Source of the DNA: Pelagophyceae sp. CCMP2097
Taxonomy: Eukaryota > Sar > Pelagophyceae
Length of the DNA stretch: 15,203 nt
Direction: 5' to 3'
NCBI GenBank assembly: GCA_026770575.1
Contig: MU658036.1
Location: forward strand, 1-15,203
In this document: positions 9,431-15,203 of the stretch, one piece after another
Numbering within the stretch: position 1 is the first letter of the stretch
Layout: every line of letters begins with the position of its first letter
Notes under the pieces: generated by a model
Seen by the model: the letters and a program-made list of their open reading frames with translations, nothing else
Told to the model about the DNA's origin: nothing
Database searches by the model: none
Made by a program: the position numbers and the translations under genes

Positions 9431-9667
9431 CAGCACTTTCCGCGTAAAATGAATGGGCGCCGATACTTGACTTTCAAAGTATCGGCTCAAGTATCTACCA
9501 AAATCTCAAGTATCGGCAAGTCAAATTCGCAATAAGTTTAATTAAAATCCTAAATGCCTGCTTATTGAGAATTTGACTTAACGATACTTGGGATTTTGGT
9601 CGATACTTGAGCCGATACTTGAAAGTCAAGTATCGGCGCCCATTCATTTTACGCAGAAAGTGCTGTA
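9429..9667. mobile_element. Palindromic MITE-like element, copy 2, sharing a TA with copy 1
   Basis: TA 9429-9430 is followed by CAGCACTTTCCGCG; the element ends GAAAGTGCTG and then TA 9666-9667. Terminal inverted repeats of about 107 bases (9431-9537 and 9560-9665) differ at roughly seven positions by my count and enclose a 22-base centre. The centre matches that of copy 1 in the opposite orientation. No ORF is present, so a transposase elsewhere would be required. Confidence 0.82.
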
Positions 9668-9690
9668 GGAATCCTAACTAGGGATTCCTA
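9666..9690. repeat. Short inverted repeat TAGGAATCC / GGATTCCTA
   Basis: Perfect 9-base arms at 9666-9674 and 9682-9690 flank TAACTAG. It directly abuts the right end of the palindromic element and shares its terminal TA. It could be the end of another repeat family or a target hairpin. Confidence 0.6.
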
Positions 9691-9721
9691 AAATTGTAAG
9701 GCCGATTTTTTTTAGGAGAAT

Positions 9722-10447
9722 GGGAGGTTCAGCACAAAAAAAACCGTAAACAAAATCAATAATTGGCCCGTTAACGGAAAATAGTACCACATGGATGTAT
9801 TTCCGGCCTTTAGCTTACGGATTTTTTTTTGGCGCGGTCCCAAAAAGTCGTGAAGCTTTGAGGATTTTCTGCACGCGGCAAAAAAGACGTAAACGGCGCT
9901 GGCGGTCGCTGCGGACGCGCGGCAAGTGGCGGAGTCGGCCGAGGTCGCTAGTACCATCCCCCCCCGAGCGGCGCGCATCGCCCGGGCTCGAAATGGCCGC
10001 GCTGCCAGAAGTGGCTTTTGGCACGGTGCGCTGGAGACCCGCCGGCGCGCGCTTTCATCGGAATCTATCTACGGAGAATTGAGGCCTTGGTACTGGAAGC
10101 CGTGCGAGCGCTTGAGGCCGTTGTATAGAGCGCGCGGGCGGGCGCTGCGATAGCCGAGCATGGCGTCGAACGGCCCACAGCACGCCTTGAAGGCGCCTAG
10201 GTAGCCAGCGCAGCAGCGCGGCGCACAGCGCGGCGCTCCTTCCTTGTCGTGCATCGCCTCGGCGAACACGGCGCAGAGCGACAAGCCCACAAGCGCGGCA
10301 ACAGCCTCGATGACCACCATCAGAGTCTCTCGACTTCGAATCGAGTGTGTGTTTACAATATGTTGGGCTCAATTCAAATCTCGGGCTTAAGTTGCTTTCA
10401 ATCTTTTACGACTTTTCCCTTTACGTTTTTTTTTTGCTGAACCTCCC
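9722..10447. mobile_element. Possible 0.73 kb element bounded by 28-base inverted repeats
   Basis: GGGAGGTTCAGCA followed by an A-run and CGTAAA at 9722-9750 is mirrored on the other strand at 10420-10447, about 26 matches by my count. The unit encloses the small secreted Cys-rich ORF on the minus strand. A clear target-site duplication was not found. The A-run contributes some of the match, so the boundary call is moderate. Confidence 0.45.
10069..10320 (-). CDS. Small secreted Cys-rich protein, 83 aa, unknown family
   Basis: I do not recognise this protein. The ATG at 10320 opens a hydrophobic signal-like segment (MVVIEAVAALVGLSLCAVFA, then EA) that would be cut near residue 22. The mature part of about 61 residues carries a compact cluster with cysteines at residues 32, 36, 37, 47 and 48, in the pattern CxxxCC-x9-CC. 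A basic, aromatic tail ending GFQYQGLNSP follows. The odd cysteine count leaves one unpaired or available for dimerisation. It lies alone among repeats, within a possible inverted-repeat element. There are no introns in the model. It could be a real secreted peptide or a chance frame; signal peptide plus Cys clustering tips it to real. Confidence 0.42.
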   Translation of the reverse strand: MVVIEAVAALVGLSLCAVFAEAMHDKEGAPRCAPRCCAGYLGAFKACCGPFDAMLGYRSARPRALYNGLKRSHGFQYQGLNSP

Positions 10448-10583
10448 TAATCCGAGCTTAAGAGCCTGAATATACGGATTGTTTTGCTCTATAAGGATTG
10501 CGGTCTGCGGCCTTACGGTCTCCCAACGGACATACCGCCGTACTTTATTTGCGGTATTCGTATAATCGTGTCGAAGGCGCTAA
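10448..10583. other. Short intergenic stretch between repeat units
   Basis: No gene is supported. The motif GCGGCCTTACGG (10509-10520) recurs at 11879-11890 just outside the second copy of the 35-base inverted repeat, along with TATTTGCGGT at 10546-10555 and 11911-11920. Related repeat ends therefore seem to lie on both sides. Confidence 0.4.
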
Positions 10584-10618
10584 GCCGCGCTAAGTCCCAA
10601 ATGGGATGCCCCACAAAT
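10584..10618 (+). repeat. 35-base inverted repeat, left copy
   Basis: GCCGCGC, then AAGTCCCAAATGGGATGCCC, then CACAAAT. The reverse complement of 11848-11882 matches it at all but one position. It contains the perfect palindromic core CCCAAATGGG. Confidence 0.85.
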
Positions 10619-10619
10619 A

Positions 10620-10692
10620 CCGACCGAGAATTGGGGGGAAACTCGGTCGGAGGGGGGTCGTATCGCCAAGTCGGTCGGTCGGTCGGTCGGTA
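10620..10692 (+). repeat. CCGACCGAG hairpin followed by GGTC tetranucleotide run
   Basis: CCGACCGAG near 10620-10628 pairs with CTCGGTCGG ending at 10650 around a G-rich loop. The run GGTCGGTCGGTCGGTCGG follows at about 10674-10692. It sits just inside the left 35-base inverted repeat, as short arrays often do near transposon ends. Confidence 0.55.
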
Positions 10693-10782
10693 CTGCTGGG
10701 TCGGGCCGGAGATGGCCGGAGTGACGTGAATAGTTGAAATTTACGCTCAATTCACCGACTTCCTCGGTGCCTGGGGCCACCG

Positions 10783-11271
10783 CTACGGCCGGGCTTTGGC
10801 GGGGGCAATGCCGCGGACGGCGTCGGTCGCCGCCTTGGCGCCTTCTGCGGCTGCACGCGGCAGGGGGACACGACGTTGAACCGTGTGGTCGGCGCTCGAG
10901 CGGGTGCTGTCTTTGGCCGGGCGCACTGCCGCGCGCCGTTTGCGGGCGGGCGACTCGGCTCGGCGCGGTGCGTGGACGTCTCGCATGGCCGTGTCCACGG
11001 TCAGCGCGCCACCGTCCATGGGCGCACGCAAGAGCACCGTCCCCGCGGCGCGCAGCGGTACCCGGCCCTCTGCCGCGCGCTTCTGGTCGAGCAGCGTGCC
11101 GTCCTCAATGCTGACCAGCGCCTTGAGCGCAGCAAGGAGGACACCTCCTGGGGTTTGGTCCTCCGGGTGACGCAGCTCCAGCAGCGCGCGGACGGCCGGC
11201 AACGCCGACGGCCGCAGGTGGAAGACTTTCGCCACGTCCTGAATCGTGCAATAGAACGAGTTTAGGGCCAT
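10783..11271 (-). CDS. Unknown ORF inside a repeat-bounded unit, possibly an exon fragment
   Basis: I do not recognise the product. The minus frame reads MALNSFYCTIQDVAKVFHLR at 11271 and continues through ALPAVRALLELRHPEDQTPG and ALKALVSIEDGTLLDQKRAA. These are protein-like, helix-forming segments, and an Arg/Ala-rich tail follows. The frame stays open upstream of the ATG (ADLKDAID) to a possible splice acceptor GCACAG near 11309, so this may be the last exon of a truncated gene. It lies tail-side by side with a plus-strand LINE-like fragment and within the 35-base inverted repeats. It could be captured host sequence or part of a transposon. Confidence 0.35.
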   Translation of the reverse strand: MALNSFYCTIQDVAKVFHLRPSALPAVRALLELRHPEDQTPGGVLLAALKALVSIEDGTLLDQKRAAEGRVPLRAAGTVLLRAPMDGGALTVDTAMRDVHAPRRAESPARKRRAAVRPAKDSTRSSADHTVQRRVPLPRAAAEGAKAATDAVRGIAPAKARP

Positions 11272-11330
11272 ATCGATGGCGTCCTTGAGGTCCGCCTGTG
11301 CGGTGCGCAGGGTTCAAGGGAGAACATGGT

Positions 11331-11712
11331 ATGGGCCTGCACTGGAGCACGGACTACTGGTATTACCCGCGCTACTTAATGCCGCCACACGCCGTGCTGT
11401 CAAGAAAAATCCTCGAATCCGCGTATCACGTTTTGGGGTCATGTCGTGCCTATGAGCAACTTCGTCATGAGCGTTTCTCCAAAATAGGAGCACGTACCTC
11501 ATCCTTCCCATCCCTTTCGGATGCGGCTAAGGTTGATTTTATCCTAGGGGATGACTCTCCCCCTTGTGTTGATGCCATTATATATCGCTTCCTTTTCAAT
11601 ATTTTTCATGCACGTGCTAAGTTGGTTGAGCCGACTCCGCCAGGGATAAGTCCTTCGGGGCCCGCCGCCCTGTGATTCCTATATTATTATTATTATTATT
11701 AACTGGAGCGCC
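11331..11712 (+). mobile_element. 5'-truncated LINE-like (non-LTR) retrotransposon 3' end
   Basis: The frame to the stop at 11673-11675 carries LESAYHVLGSCRAYEQLRHE. This fits the E...H.L..C..Y signature found after the reverse transcriptase and RNase H regions of non-LTR retrotransposons. The upstream CxxC half and the whole catalytic region are missing. The coding end is followed within 20 bases by an (ATT)n run at about 11683-11701, a common kind of LINE 3' tail. The AT content is higher than in the host genes. Non-autonomous and dead as a copy. Confidence 0.62.
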
Positions 11713-11847
11713 GCGCCTTTTGCGACGAATCGCTGAAATACGTGGTATTTACCGGTAATTTACCTGAAATTGATATTTTACCTGGTATTTACCTGGTATA
11801 ATCTCGGTTGGTCGGCTACAGAAGGTCGACTGACCTGGGGACTTGAA

Positions 11848-11882
11848 ATTTGTGGGGCATCCCATTTGGGACTTCGCGCGGC
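11848..11882 (-). repeat. 35-base inverted repeat, right copy
   Basis: ATTTGTGGGGCATCCCATTT, then GGGACTTCGCGCGGC. It is the reverse complement of 10584-10618 with one difference. Together the copies enclose about 1.3 kb containing the unknown minus-strand ORF and the LINE-like fragment. Confidence 0.85.
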
Positions 11883-11934
11883 CTTACGGGATGGCCCTCC
11901 GACTGCGGTATTTGCGGTCTATCAAGCCGCGCAC

Positions 11935-12260
11935 GAATCTGAAGCCGAAGCGCGCCACTTGGCCGGCGGCAACGCGGCGGTCGGCGACGACATGAGCGGC
12001 GACTCGAGCGGCGGCGCGCGCCTCGGCGCGGACGACGCGCACCTCGGCGCAGACGGCGGCAACGCGGACGGCGGCAACGCGAGCGACGGCGACGCGAGCG
12101 ACGGCGACGCGAGCGACGGCGCGCGCCGCCGCCGACACCTGTCGCATCGACGCCGCCTTGCTCGCCGGGTCCGCGCGGACGCGCGACGCCCCGCACGACC
12201 GCGCGTAGCCGCCGGCAGCGCCAAGAGGCTCCATGGCCGCCGCCACGGTCAACAACACTG
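11935..12260 (+). repeat. GC-rich segment with 15-base tandem repeat; coding status unclear
   Basis: Bases about 12060-12120 hold GACGGCGGCAACGCG twice and GACGGCGACGCGAGC about three times. A plus frame (ATG at 11770 or 11992, to 12291) reads them as acidic GNASDGDASDGDASDG, and two minus frames are also open as VARVA or SLASP repeats. Nothing outside the repeat matches a domain in any frame. It might be part of a low-complexity gene, but no choice of strand is supported. Confidence 0.4.
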
Positions 12261-12291
12261 TCGAATTAGATTATCACCGGAAATCTATTAA

Positions 12292-12769
12292 CTATTTTTG
12301 GCTCGTGAAGGCGGCTGGCGCTGCGCCGGCCACTCCCGCGAGACGCCCTGGGCGCGCTTGTTTGGCTTTTTCGTCAACTGCCTTATTTTGGCGATTCTCT
12401 GCGAAAGCTTCTTAATTTAGTAGTTAATCAAGTCTAAACCTTAGGGCACAAATCAAAAGTCGATGAAGGCGCCAATGAGTTCCCGGCCAATTGAGACAGA
12501 CGTTAGGGGCACTATGCCCGAACGTTATGTCCAAATTGGCCGGCAATTCCTTGCCTCCAAAGTAGGCTACTAAAATTTCGCGGTTTGAGACGTTTCTTCT
12601 TCGCGCGCTGGTCTCCGAGGCGCCAACTTATACGACTGGAGGGAGCGGCAAGAGCGCACGCGCTAAAAAAAGTTATCTTCGGCGATTCCTGTTGTGCAAA
12701 TTCGACAGTGCAAGGGCCCAAAACCAACATTACGGAGCCCATAACCATTGAAGCCTTTATGCTTTTTTG
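12292..12769. other. Intergenic region with one structured palindrome
   Basis: No gene is supported. Short frames on both strands have no domain. The one distinct feature is the nested palindrome at 12483-12543, reported separately. Confidence 0.5.
12483..12543. repeat. Nested 61-base palindrome able to form a hairpin
   Basis: Outer arms CCGGCCAATT (12483-12492) and AATTGGCCGG (12534-12543) are perfect. Inside them ACGTT pairs with AACGT and GGCA pairs with TGCC, in register. The combination reads as one long imperfect stem-loop, which could be a tiny MITE remnant or a structured RNA. Confidence 0.6.
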
Positions 12770-12832
12770 AGGACCCGAAGGGTCCTTGCCGTTTAATCAA
12801 CGACAGTTTACGGCAATGGCCCTTCGGGTCCT
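12770..12832. repeat. 23-base inverted repeat around a 17-base spacer
   Basis: AGGACCCGAAGGGTCC-type left arm (12770-12792) pairs with 12810-12832, about 21 of 23. The core CCTTCGGGTCCT also occurs upstream of the SINE copy at 14368-14379. It may therefore belong to the 5' flank of that family. Confidence 0.65.
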
Positions 12833-12843
12833 TTGATTGAAGG

Positions 12844-13017
12844 ATTACCAGGGGCAATTTTGTCTGTCCGTCTGTCCGTCTGTCCTTCTGTCCTACCGTC
12901 TGTCCGTCCCCGGGTAAATCCGCGAGGTTCCACCTTTGGGGAGAAAAGTGCAGCAACTCGACCGATTCAGCGATATGTGGTTGATGCGATTGCTAAAATT
13001 GGGAGTGGAGGTCGAGC
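12844..13017 (+). mobile_element. SINE-like element, left half, interrupted
   Basis: It begins ATTACCAGGGGCAATTTTG, then a TGTCCGTC microsatellite, then a body including GGTAAATCCG, GCAGCAACTCG, GATTCAGCGAT and GGGAGTGGAGGTCGAGC. The same order is seen at 14409-14559 with a shorter microsatellite and scattered substitutions. Homology to the family stops exactly at CGAGC (13013-13017), where an unrelated element starts. The missing 3' part resumes at 14166. Confidence 0.75.
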
Positions 13018-13236
13018 CTAGCTGTTTCAAAGGTGGATTTCGTTTTTGGCGATTCTCAGAAAAAGTCGGAAAAAGTCCTCAACTTCCCGGCTACAGCACG
13101 CGCCCCACCCGTGGCGAATCAGAGACCCCTCGCGGGATCGAGCGGGTCCGTAGGCATTGCATATTTTGGTAAGAAAAAATAGCAAGGGGCGCGTCTTTTT
13201 GGTGAGATACGCCTCCAACTTTGACCCTTTGCACCG

Positions 13237-13354
13237 TAACTCGTCAGCGCGGGAGTATAAGGTGTACCCATCTAGACCAGGATGGTAGCTATGAGCATAA
13301 CGAGCATAACTGCTTATAATGGGTACACCTTATACTCGCGCGCTGACGAGTTAC
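13237..13354. mobile_element. Small palindromic element with 36-base terminal arms
   Basis: CGTAACTCGTCAGCGCGGGA and following bases to TACCCA (13237-13272) are mirrored at 13319-13354 with a single difference by my count, around a 46-base centre. The centre repeats GAGCATAAC. It has no coding capacity. No obvious target duplication was seen next to it. It may be an independent MITE or an internal part of the surrounding transposon. Confidence 0.75.
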
Positions 13355-13556
13355 GATCTTCGAGACGCTTCTAGAAACCTATAGAATAATTCCTATGAGA
13401 AAACCCGCTCGAGATAGGAAGAAAGGGCCTCTCCAACTTGAGTCCAAGCATTTTTTGGGTTATGAAGCGTCAAAGCGCAGCCACGGTGGGGCACCTCGGG
13501 TCTCTTTCCCCCCTCGACAGTCCGATGATGAGATAAGGCGCGTACTTAAGACGTAA

Positions 13557-14100
13557 ACTTCAGGCGGCGGCCGCGGCCACCGCGGCTGTCGCGTCGGCCT
13601 TCCTGGGCTTTTTCGCATACTTGCCGCGTCTCGCTTCTGCCGTGATACCGTCGACGAGGCTGGTGCTCTCCTTCAAGACCGAGAGCTGTGAACATGAGCT
13701 TGTCGCGCTTCACGCGGTCGCCTAGGGTATTTTTTGAGGCGCGTCGGGAAACCGCTCGCGACTCCGTTTGCAACGTTGTGGCGGTCCAGAGTTTTCAACC
13801 ATTCCCCCAGACGCAGGCGGCCGCGGATGCATGCGAATCGCATTTTCATGCGGTTCATCAGAGCGTGGATGCTCTCGAACGCGCCTTCGCAAAACAGCCC
13901 GAGGGTGCGCCAGCACCGCACAAACCGCGGCACCTCGAATTCGGCCATGTGCGTCTTGATCTGGCGGTTCGCGACGAGCTGGCACAGCCGCCGCGGCACC
14001 GACTCGCACAGACCGCAGAGCGTCTCGATTTCGTCGTTGGTCAGCACGCGGCATGCGCGCGCGAGGTGCATAAGCCCGGGGGAGTGGTTCCAGAACAACC
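13557..14100 (-). pseudogene. Decayed transposase-like ORF, C-terminal part, frameshifted
   Basis: The minus frame reads LARACRVLTNDEIETLCGLC, then RQIKTHMAEFEVPRFVRCWR, then LGLFCEGAFESIHALMNRMK. The P.F.R, G-L-F-x-E and E-S-I-H-x-x-x-N signature recalls the C-terminal part of transposase-like proteins in repeats of protists and invertebrates; this is recollection and not a named family. After about 13765 the reading seems to shift frame at an A-run (13732-13737). A second shift near 13680 leads to a Lys/Ala-rich end whose stop lies near 13560. No intact start is visible at the upstream side, where SINE sequence begins at 14166. It is probably the remains of the nested transposon's own gene. 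Confidence 0.5.
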
Positions 14101-14165
14101 CTTTTTCTGAATTCTTTAAATTTCTCAAACGAAACCCGCTTTTTAGAGGCTTTGAAACAGCTGTG

Positions 14166-14283
14166 CGAGCAGGAGCCTCATTGGAATCATCATAGAAGAA
14201 GTTTTTGGTCACAGGTTCGAATCTGGTCGGCCGCAAAAAAACAAAAAAAAATAGCTCAATAAGAAATATAAAAAGATAAAAAA
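14166..14283 (+). mobile_element. SINE-like element, right half, with B-box and A-rich tail
   Basis: It resumes at CGAGCAGGAGCCTCATTGG, where the left half stopped at 13017. It contains GGTTCGAATCT (14214-14224), which fits the RNA polymerase III B-box consensus GGTTCGANNCC except the last base. It ends GGTCGGCCGC followed by an A-rich tail. The order matches 14555-14673. Confidence 0.72.
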
Positions 14284-14408
14284 AAGATAAGGTGGATTTG
14301 AAGGTTCAGCGATTAGTTAAATAATTTTAATTATTTACGTGGGCATTGCAATGGGATTTGGCTGTATCCTTCGGGTCCTCCGTGTGCCTCCGGCGCGCTC
14401 TTGTAATT

Positions 14409-14673
14409 ATTACCAGGGGCAATTTTGTCTGTCCGTCTGTCCCTCTGTCCCCGGGTAAATCCGTGAGGTTCCACGTTTGGGAAGAAAAGGGCAGCAACTC
14501 GGCCGATTCAGCGATTGGTGGTTGATGCGATTGCTAAAATTGGGAGTGGAGGTCGAGCAGGAGCCTCATTGGAATCATCATAGAAGAAGTTTTTGGTCAC
14601 AGGTTCGAATCTGGTCGGCCGCAAAAAAAAACAAAAAAAGAAATAGCTCAATAAGAAATAATAAAAAAAAATA
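14409..14673 (+). mobile_element. Uninterrupted SINE-like element with tRNA-related 3' part
   Basis: This is the reference copy: ATTACCAGGGGC head, TGTCCGTC run, body, then AGGAGCCTCATTGGAATC, the B-box-like GGTTCGAATCT (14602-14612), GGTCGGCCGC and an A-rich tail with AAATAGCTCAATAAGAAAT. A weak A-box-like TGGGAGTGG lies near 14541. The antisense reading RPTRFEPVTKNF is what tRNA-derived sequence gives when translated, and no tRNA cloverleaf can be closed because a 5' acceptor arm is lacking. Mobility would depend on a LINE partner. Confidence 0.75.
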
Positions 14674-15203
14674 GGGGTCGCCTGGCTTCGGAGCTGGTGG
14701 ATAGGAAGAGGTGAGTCGGTCGTGGGCAAGGGTAGTTTGGAGGGTTCCCGTGGAGGGCGATCGTCGACGAGCGATGGAAGGCGTTTAGAATCTACGTCCG
14801 GGTTGGTTGTAATCTTTGTCGGACCGTTTGATGGGCTGCGATGCCACTCGGACTTGTGGCGTCACGACTTGGGTGGCGTCCGTTGCGCGCGCGCCGCGAC
14901 TCCACGTCCCCTACTATATCGTTGTTTTTTTCTACTGACAACCTCAAGCGCCGCACCTCGTTCCCCTGAGCGCGGGCGCACCTCGCGACCTCGTTCACCG
15001 GAGCCAGGCGCACGTGCTCCGGGCAGTCCCGAAACCCCGAACTCTCCCGTGGCCCTGGGGCGGTTTTGCCCTTTCCCTGCAGCCGTTTTACCTCACCGCT
15101 TAGGCGTCTGGCGCAACGCGGACCCGGCGCTTGGCCTCGACCTGCGACGGCGTCGTGCGGACCCGGCGCTGCCCGCAGCAAGGGCCCGCAGCCGGGCCCG
15201 CAG
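14674..15203. other. Terminal region without a supported gene
   Basis: A minus frame (15181-14792) lacks an ATG at its start and has no domain; it may be part of a gene beyond the window edge, but nothing proves it. GCGGACCCGGCGCT occurs at 15118-15131 and 15157-15170, and GGGCCCGCAG at 15182-15191 and 15194-15203, so the GC-rich edge is internally repetitive. Confidence 0.45.

Larger units (their letters stand above)
13018..14165. mobile_element. DNA-transposon remnant nested in the SINE-like element
   Basis: About 1.15 kb separates the two halves of a SINE-like copy. CGAGC occurs on both sides (13013-13017 and 14166-14170), as expected of a 5-base target duplication. The ends share AGCTGTTTCAAAG in inverted orientation (13020-13032 and 14150-14162), and weaker similarity continues to a CAGAAAAAG / CTTTTTCTG pair. 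Inside are a small palindromic element (13237-13354) and a decayed transposase-like minus-strand frame. The terminal two or three bases do not match perfectly, so the exact ends are uncertain. Confidence 0.62.

Noticed and set aside
11770..12291. Plus-strand frame with the ASDGD repeat as a gene
   Set aside because: Two antisense frames are equally open over the repeat, and it begins in repeat-derived sequence; reported only as a repeat.
12840..12910. CRISPR-like array from the TGTCCGTC repeats
   Set aside because: The repeats are contiguous with no spacers, and they are the microsatellite part of the SINE-like family.
14555..14640. Possible tRNA gene because of GGTTCGAATCT
   Set aside because: No 5' acceptor arm or D-arm can be paired, the unit recurs with an A-rich tail, and it fits a tRNA-derived SINE better.
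14792..15181. Minus-strand 129-codon frame near the right edge
   Set aside because: It starts at TTG, has no recognisable motif and lies in GC-rich repetitive sequence; not enough to call a gene.

Overview
The window looks like nuclear DNA of a GC-rich, intron-containing photosynthetic eukaryote. A stramenopile alga such as a pelagophyte is my best guess. The reasons are genes interrupted by short phase-consistent introns (about 50-180 nt), a third-position G/C codon bias, a protein with a layered plastid and thylakoid-lumen type presequence, a coiled-coil protein of flagellar or cytoskeletal type, and AT-richer intergenic DNA filled with small transposable elements. No bacterial operon, rRNA, intact tRNA or CRISPR array was seen. 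The species assignment is inference.

Left half (about 0.5-9.2 kb) is gene-dense. Three plus-strand genes lie in a row: a short USP-type (C19) ubiquitin hydrolase related to USP53/54 and plant UBP-related proteins (546-2314, four exons); a long coiled-coil protein (2541-4404, two exons); and a small lumen-type protein (4599-5427, four exons). A long minus-strand gene (9198-5830, three exons) converges on them. It joins a secreted Cys-rich YHYH domain to a multi-pass DUF4239/bestrophin-like membrane domain. All four exon models close in frame, by my hand count.

Right half (about 9.2-15.2 kb) is mostly repeats. It holds two adjacent palindromic TA-flanked MITE-like elements (9219-9667), a 0.73 kb inverted-repeat unit carrying a small secreted Cys-rich ORF (9722-10447), a 1.3 kb unit bounded by a 35-nt inverted repeat that contains an unknown ORF and the 3' end of a LINE-like retrotransposon (10584-11882), a tRNA-related SINE family (12.8-14.7 kb), and a degenerate DNA transposon that appears to have inserted into one SINE copy.

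The points most worth a second look are the YHYH-DUF4239 fusion, two introns of different genes that seem to share GC-starting 5' ends and a common 3' end (an introner-like pair), the SINE-nested transposon with its apparent target duplication, and the paired palindromes with oppositely oriented centres. The genes show no sign of acting in one pathway. Their proximity is ordinary compact-genome spacing.
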